Positions 57,688 to 64,000 of a stretch of DNA of 64,000 nt are shown in pieces. Source of the stretch: Porogramme epimiltina (lineage: Eukaryota > Basidiomycota > Agaricomycetes > Polyporales > Polyporaceae); NCBI GenBank assembly GCA_900155495.1, contig FTLJ01000116.1:62001-126000 (forward strand), given 5' to 3'. The notes beneath the pieces are model-generated. The model had not been told where the DNA came from. It was given only the letters and a program-made list of their open reading frames with translations, and searched no databases. The first letter of the stretch is position 1, and each line of letters begins with the position of its first letter. Position numbers and translations under genes: made by a program.

Positions 57688-58625
57688 ATGCCCTCAGTCC
57701 ATCCTGCTGTGGCCAAGAGGGCTTACCGGGCTTTGGAACGTCCATCCCCCGAGATCATCGAAAATCTCGCTAATAAATACGCTGGATACTTGAACATAAC
57801 CTACCGCGACAGCGTTTGGATGGCGCAAGACCCCGCTGGGCGTGACAAGGCACTTCAGGCGTCCGCGAAGCGACCAGATGTCGTTGAAACGAACACCCCT
57901 ACTGCCTATCTCATGGTCCCCATTGATGGTAACGGACCCAGCCCTGATGAATACCTTGCACATGCCGATTCTGAGATTGCGAAGCTCACCGAGAAGGAAG
58001 ACGTGATGACTATGGACGAGTTCGTAGCCTTTCAATCTCTCTCGAGCCAATCCTTACCTGCCACTGTTATCAGTCATCTCCTGCGCTTCAACGCTACTGT
58101 CTCGGCCGTGCTGGTCTTCATCGAATACAAGGTCAACCTGCCCTACGCCCACTTCAGCGGCGACGTCACCTCGAAGATAACCTCCCTCGGCGGTCGAATG
58201 TGAGCACATTTTGTCCTATTCCCCAGTTAAATCTTATGCGTTTGTCATTCTCGGGTTCCAGTCATCGAAAGTGGCGCGACCAAGAATACGGTCCTTTCCC
58301 GGGACTGCAAAGCATGCCGGGCGACTCTCCAGAGCCCACCACCCCGGCTTCAAAGACCCCTATATCACCTGGTGAACGAGCTCGTTTAGCGACCTTGGAG
58401 CCGTTGACCTCCACCCGCGTGGAGGAATATCTTGACAAGCCATCCACGCTATTGGGCGTCGAGTTTTTGGACACCAACGAGGACGGCGGAGGGTTTTGGG
58501 TACTCAAGTCATTCTCCCAGTCCTTAGAGGGGATCGACTTTGTGGTCGACCACAAGGACTGTGACTACATTCCGATGGACGTCGACTCTATGCGCACGTT
58601 GTTGTCCTCCAGCGTTGTATTGTAG
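57688..58625 (+). CDS. Hypothetical protein
   Basis: Exons 57688-58199 and 58262-58625 give 291 aa, joined within an isoleucine codon. The protein is soluble-looking and fairly acidic, without signal peptide or membrane segment. A central helical stretch reads PATVISHLLRFNATVSAVLVFIEYKVNLPYAHF (in part), and the C-terminal part contains TRVEEYLDKPSTLLGVEFLD and ends STLLSSSVVL-like (RTLLSSSVVL). No domain is recognised. The ATG at 57688 follows a C/T-rich leader as expected for fungal starts. Even codon use and a clean splice make it likely real. Confidence 0.65.
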
Positions 58626-59511
58626 AGGCGCCACCGTCGGCTTTTTCTTGCAGCTCGCACTGTCATGTCTCCCTGTAACCTATAACTCGAGCAATCCGTT
58701 GTCGCTACTATTGTAGAACGAGTATATTGTTCAGAATGAAGTTAACGTGCAGAATGATTCATGAACACGGTGTCGCGATGTAACTGCCTTTGACGTCAAG
58801 ATCACAGTGTATGGTTCAGAACATCATCAACTCCTTGGTCGACATCCGTAAGTACAGTCTTTGCATGTGTGAGGACCACCTCCAGGCGCAAGCGCGGGCA
58901 GGCACCTACTTGACGCTGCCGCACCACCACCAAGTCACTCGCGCTCACGCCGCCCCAAAAGCTCCATGTGGGTTGATTCGATTTTATTCGGCAGCGTACA
59001 CACATGCGTGCACACCGCGTACATAGAGAGGGAGGAAAGAAGCGAGAGTGAAAGTGGAGGTGAAAGGTTGGCCCGGCGCGCGCACCTCTCGCTCGCAGGC
59101 GTCTGCGCCCTGGTCGTCGTCATAGTGTACACTAGCTACAATAAAGAGGTGCCCCCCTCCGAGCCGCGGGAGGGGGCAGGGGGGTGGGGACAACAAGCAC
59201 GGGACGGGGCGAGAAGACGGGGAAAGGGAGGAACAAAACTAGCGATTCGGACGCGGCGCGGACGGCGGGCGGGCAGGCGGGGGTGTCGGTGCGGGCCAGG
59301 CGGATATATATAGAGGGGGGAGGAGACGGAGGCGTCGTCGCGCGGAAGGTGTGGGGGGAGGGGAGCGGGCCGTATCTGTAGTGGGGTAACGCGCGGCACG
59401 CGAGAGAGTCATCGTGGAGGAACGAACGCAAAGCACAACACAACCTGTCCGTCTGAGCGAGCGCCAAAACAGACCCCGAGCGAGGAGAACGGGAAAAACG
59501 GGGGGGCGGAC
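58626..59511. other. Intergenic, 886 bp, with G-rich tracts
   Basis: It lies between two 3' ends. The segment 59030-59380 is strongly purine-rich on the plus strand and contains a four-run G-quadruplex motif at 59168-59189. No gene was recognised. Confidence 0.45.
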
Positions 59512-62500
59512 TCATGACGCCTGCTTGTTGCGGAAGCGGAGCAGGGGCGCGAGCCCGGATAGTGCGCACGCCTTCTTCAGGAATTCGTGCTGCAAGGGGG
59601 GCGGATACGTCAATATCGGAGATCATCAGCCGTGACATAACGCGCTCACCTCAAGAAGCTCGTCGGCGGTGGCGCGGCTCTTGACGTCCACGCAGAGACA
59701 GACGCTCAGGAAGCCCTTCAGCTCGCGCGAGAGCGCATCGGGCTTCTTCAGGGTCGGCGTGCCGTTCGTGGCGATGAGGTAAAGGGCCTTGAGGGGCTCC
59801 TCGTCGAGGTACGGCGGCTCGTTCTCGATCATCTCGATCGCCATGATGCCGAGCGACCAGATGTCGACCTTTGCGCCGTATTCCTTTTGCTTGACGACTT
59901 CCGGTGCCATCCAATACGGCGTGCCGACCATCGTCGCGCGCTTTGACTTCTGGTCCGTGAGCTTCGCGCAGAAGCCGAAGTCAGCTAGGAAGGGAACGTG
60001 TGCGTGTCAGCATTGCGATCGGGTCGCACAATAGGGTGACGACGTACTGATCTTGACGTGACCCTGTGCATCCAGCAGAACGTTGTCCGACTTGATATCA
60101 CGGTGAATAATAGACTGGCTGTGCAAGTGTCCAAGACCCTTGCAAGTCTGCAGACAAGGCTGTCGTCAGCAGCAGCGGGGATGGCACCTGGCAACACTAC
60201 GCACCTCTAAGCAAATGCTCGAGATCTGGTCCTCCTCGAGCGTGTTGTTCTCAATGATGTCCGTGAGCGCACCGCCCTCCATGTACTCCATGACGACCCA
60301 GAGCTCGTTGTTCTTGACGAGATACGCGTCGAGGAAGTTGACGATGTTCGGGTGCTGCGACTCCTTCATGACCAAGATCTCGTTCACAATGAGCTCCTTG
60401 CGCGGCTGGTTCGACAGGTCCATCTCCTTGATCGCGACCTTCTTCCCCGTCGCGTGCACCTTGGCGACGTAGACGTGTCCCGACGCACTGTCCGCCCGCG
60501 CACGTCAATCCCGAGTGAAACGAAAAACACAGCGGCATACGCACCCCTGGCCGACCTTGCGGATCTTGCTGTACAGACTCTTCGGGTCGTCCTGGCTCAC
60601 CACGCTCCGCAGCTTCTCCATAATCTGCGCCTCGTTCATCGTGCTGATCCGCTTCTCCTTCTCCACCTTCGGCTTCTCCAGCGCCGCCGCCGCCGCCGCG
60701 ACCCCGCCGTTCCGCTCGTCGTCGCCCGCGCCCGTGACGGTCACCGCGGGCGCGTCCTTGGGGCCCAGCGGCTTCTTCGTCGGCTGCAGCGGCTTCACGG
60801 GCGGCGGGCCGACCGCCGAGCCCGCCGCGCCGCCCGCGGGCTGCGACATGGGCAGGCCCGTGGCCGGGGACGACTTTGCGGGCCCGAGGTTCGGCCGCGA
60901 GGGGATGCCCTGGCGGTCGAGCGACTCCTTGCGCTCGGGCTGGATGAGCCCTGGCGGCTTCGTCGTCTGCTCGGTGGGGGGACCCTGGGCCTTCGCACGG
61001 AGGCGCAGCTCCGCTGATGACGGCGAGTGGTCGGGCAGGGGGGGCTTGGAGAGGCCGGGCGCGGGGGGCGCGGGCCGGTTCGCGGAGAGGAGGGGGCGCT
61101 GGGGCGCCGGGCGCGACGCCTGCAGCTGCCCGGGCGCGCCCATGGGCGGGATCGGGTTGCGCATCGCCGCGTTGGTCTGCGCGGCGGAGACGGTGTTGGC
61201 GTGCTGGATGTGCGAGCCGTTGACGACCTCGGCGGCGCGCGCGAGGGCGGCCTGCGTGGTGCCGTTCACGGCGTCGCCGTTGAGGTGCGCGGGCGCCGAG
61301 TCCTGACGCTTGATCGAGGGCCGGTCCGACAGCGAGGACATCTTGTTGATGCCCGCACCGCCGAGACCTGTGCCGGCGTTGAAGCGTGGCGCGCTCGACG
61401 TGTCCGAATAGGGGGAGAGGGTGGAAGAGGAAGCGTACGAGCCCTGGCTCCGGGAGCTCATCGACGAGTAGCCCATCCCCATCTCCTCCATCTCCCGTTT
61501 CTGGTGATCTGTGTAGAACTCGAGCACATCTAGCACAGCTTGGGGGTCCTTCGCGTAGTCTTCTCGAGTAATAGCTGACTTCGTGAGGAGTTTGCTCCAT
61601 GCGTCCGGAAGACCCTATGACGCTGCGTTAGTGGGCTATAGAAAGGAAGCCAGGGACACACGCACCGTAAAAGCCCCCGAGACGGGATCAAACCCAACAT
61701 GGACCTTATGCACAAAGTTTGTCGGGTTGCTCACGCCCATGAGTGGACTCCGCGAATAAATGTCGTCCTGCCATCCATATAGTTCCTCGTCGCTCTTCAG
61801 AGAAAAGTATACCCGCTTGTCCTTGGCTTCCAAGAGTAGACAGTATGGCTTGAGATCGGTTCGTTCGATGTTGGCGATATCGGACAAATTGATCTGGCTT
61901 TGAGGTTGTGGCGAGGACTAAGTACGAATTAGCACAATACGTCCCGAGGCGTAGTAAAATGAATGAAGAAGCAGGAGAAATGCGAGCAAGGGAGGCAGTG
62001 AACAAGGTGCTTGCTCATGTTATCGGCATTTGTGAGCTCTCAACATCCGGAGTGTGTCAGACGGTGTGGACTCCTCCGACGGGCTGCACTAACCCGATAG
62101 CAGGATGAATGCCACGGGAATAGACCACGCAAGGCGGTACCTTTGCATCGCTGCTTCGCCTAATGGGAAACGCGACCGATTGTAGACTGATACGAGGGTC
62201 GCAGATGTCGTCCAGGCTCCTTTCCTCCCCCTCTCCCTCCCCAACGGTACCTAATGCGCATACTAAATGCACAACGAAGCCACGCGCCGCGAGGGCACGA
62301 TAGAAAGAAAAGGCGGGGACGCTCACCTCGCTCTTGTGTATAGAGAGCGTGGCCTCCTTGAGGACGAGCCACTTGGGCCGCCAGAGCCAGGAGACGATGC
62401 CATCCTCCTTGATGGTGACCATGCCGCAGCGGACGATGTTGGAGCTGTTGAGCATGTCGGAGTTGCGGTTTGGAGAGCCGCCAATGCCGGAATAGGACGC

Positions 62501-62656
62501 GGCGTAGGAGGAGCCGGAGGGGGAGGAGGTGCCGACGGAGAAGGAGGAGCCGTAGCCCGAGTTGGAGAGCACGTTCTGGACGTCGCGGCGGATGGGCGCG
62601 GCGGGTGCAGGGCGTGTTGGGGTGAGGGACGCGGCTGTGACCTGGTAGTGGGCCAT
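59512..62656 (-). CDS. CLA4: Cla4-type PAK kinase (PH domain, CRIB, Ser/Thr kinase)
   Basis: Exons 62656-62327, 61917-61666, 61614-60545, 60487-60205, 60147-60048, 59984-59650 and 59589-59512 give 815 aa. A PH domain spans about 75-168 ([12 protein letters not shown], then [18 protein letters not shown] and [12 protein letters not shown]). It is followed at once by the Cdc42-binding CRIB motif ([16 protein letters not shown], about 173-188) and a Ser/Pro-rich linker. The kinase domain (about 548-805) has [38 protein letters not shown] and [14 protein letters not shown] plus CRIB identifies the Cla4 branch rather than Ste20. It acts under Cdc42 in polarity, septation and hyphal growth. The first intron is long (409 bp); a very small extra exon there cannot be excluded. 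CLA4 linked to STE3 genes is known in polypores. Confidence 0.94.
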
Positions 62657-63880
62657 GGGTGGAATCTGTCCGCAGGATTAGGTCAAGATGACGGGGATCC
62701 TTGGATCGCAGACGGACGCGAGGCGACCGAGGCGGGTGGGCTGCCGATGAGCGAGCGGATAAGCGGAGGGGAATCTACGCGGCGGAGGCGACGGGAGGGG
62801 GGCGGCGGGGGAGTCGTGAACGTCGCGTGTCGTGGGCGGGTCGTCGCAGTCGTCGCGGAGAACGTCGGCGGCGAGCTCGAGGGGGGTGCTGGCCAGTGCA
62901 GGGATGAGCCCAGGGTTTGTGTGGCCCGTGCATTCGCCCGCCGGGCGCGATTGGGTGACCAAGCCGCCCTCGGATCTAGCCGACCGCCACCCTCGTATTG
63001 TCACGGCAACCAATCCCGGCCTCCGAAAACATATCCCTCCACAACATACCTCATTGCTCTCACTCTTGCGCCTTTTTATGCACCCTGCGCGAACCATGTA
63101 CCTCACACTCACCCAGCACGGGCACCACCGTGGGCCCCGCCGCAGCACACAACGCCATTGCACGCACAACCGCCCTGCGAGCCTCCTGATGGAGGCCGAG
63201 TGCCCATCACCTTCCAGTGCAGGCTATGCGCTTCGCGCGACAGAACATCACCCCTCGACGTGCTGAAACTAGTCGAGAAAAGCGCGATAGCCATTTTCCG
63301 GGACGGTGCGCGTGCACGGTCATTCTAAACGAGTCGTGAGGCCAGCTCTCAAGGGTGCACGAAGACCATCTGAACATAGAGCTAGATAGTGGATCAATAG
63401 ATTTCGTCGTGGAGTCAGCATAAGTAGTGGAGGGAACAGGTGACTATAGCCTGAGTTGATTGGTTAGTCTACAACTCAAATTGACCGGGTCACTAGTAGT
63501 GAATTACTCTCGAGTCTGAGTCCTCACTATAACTCACGTACCACGTGACCATACACGCTACACGGTACTCCAGGCGCGCCCCGCTCTGAGTACTCCTGAG
63601 GGTCTTTGGCACGTCCGACTATCTATTCCCGTCTTCTCACACCCAAACACCGTCGCCGATCTCCTCTGTCGGTTGACTCTTGCAAGCATCGATTGTCTCC
63701 CCTACCAGCGCAGTAGTCCGAGTCCTCGAGCGTCATCCGGCGCATTCCGCTACTCCCGTTCAGCACCTCCTCAGGCACTTGTCATTCCCTCCGTCCCGGT
63801 GAGTGCATGTCAACCAAATCGATCTAATTAGCACTTGATCTCACGCATAACGACTTAGAGTACCCGTCGACGTCGGCGAG
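62657..63880. other. Divergent promoter region of CLA4 and the last F-box gene
   Basis: 1.2 kb without recognisable genes. Purine/pyrimidine-skewed GC-rich DNA lies next to the kinase start, and AT-richer DNA from 63340 on. Long open frames on the plus strand here are caused by GC-rich composition. Confidence 0.35.
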
Positions 63881-64000
63881 ATGTCTGGAACGACTAGGAA
63901 TCCAGTCTCCCAGGTTTTCATCAACGACGACCTTCTGTATATTATCCTTCGGTTTTGCAAGGATCGGGCGAATGGGAGTCTGGCTGACTTGGCACATCAC
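63881..64000 (+). CDS. F-box-like protein, partial (runs off the right edge)
   Basis: An ATG at 63881 opens 40 codons to the window end. Residues QVFINDDLLYIILRFCKD..NGSLADLAHH match the F-box start of the gene at 50224-51868 (QVLMNDDLLRIIFQLCKS..GSSADLANY), so this is a third member of that family, on the opposite strand. The rest of the gene is outside the window. Confidence 0.7.
   Translation, partial: MSGTTRNPVSQVFINDDLLYIILRFCKDRANGSLADLAHH

Noticed and set aside
60352..61306. Long plus-strand frames opposite the CLA4 linker.
   Set aside because: Antisense shadows of the Ser/Pro/Ala-rich linker; the minus-strand reading gives a complete PAK kinase.
62267..63328. A 353-codon plus-strand frame over the CLA4 start.
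   Set aside because: It is antisense to CLA4 exon 1, Gly/Arg-rich and low in complexity, and continues through promoter DNA.

Overview
The window is nuclear DNA of an agaricomycete (mushroom-forming) basidiomycete. Genes carry many short introns of about 50-70 bp with GT...AG borders, coding GC is high, and the centre holds a pheromone/receptor (B-type) mating locus. Linkage of STE3 receptors to a CLA4-type PAK kinase is known from polypores such as Phanerochaete, so Polyporales is a reasonable guess. I cannot name the species.

Left flank (1-7.2 kb): an unrecognised gene cut by the window edge, prefoldin subunit 3, the five-RRM rRNA-processing protein Mrd1, and an MCT-like MFS transporter. 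From 9.7 to 19.3 kb come a STE3 receptor, a MYND zinc-finger gene, a basidiomycete-type membrane/coiled-coil protein and a second, strongly diverged STE3-like receptor with a very long cytoplasmic tail. From 20.8 to 30.6 kb lies a local duplication array on the minus strand: two near-identical small secreted-protein genes interleaved with two MYND genes (one shortened by a stop codon) and a decayed MYND relic.

Core mating region (33.8-46.6 kb): the order is pheromone (-), receptor (+), pheromone (+), receptor (+), pheromone (-), pheromone (+), receptor (+). The four precursors are 42-66 aa and end in CaaX boxes (CVIA, CIIA, CVIA, CTIA). The three receptors have the STE3 seven-helix layout and the RYFRLM signature. 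Together they would form the compatibility system: farnesylated peptides from one mate activate non-self receptors of the other. Gene spacing is loose and the intergenic DNA has no other recognisable genes.

Right flank (46.6-64 kb): a 947-bp terminal-inverted-repeat element with no transposase, two F-box/LRR-like genes (one frameshifted), a poorly defined fragment, an RG-rich protein, CCR4-NOT subunit 11, an unknown 291-aa protein, the Cla4 PAK kinase, and the start of a third F-box gene running off the end. Exon borders were built by hand from reading frame, splice sites and comparison among paralogues in the window; they have not been tested against transcripts.
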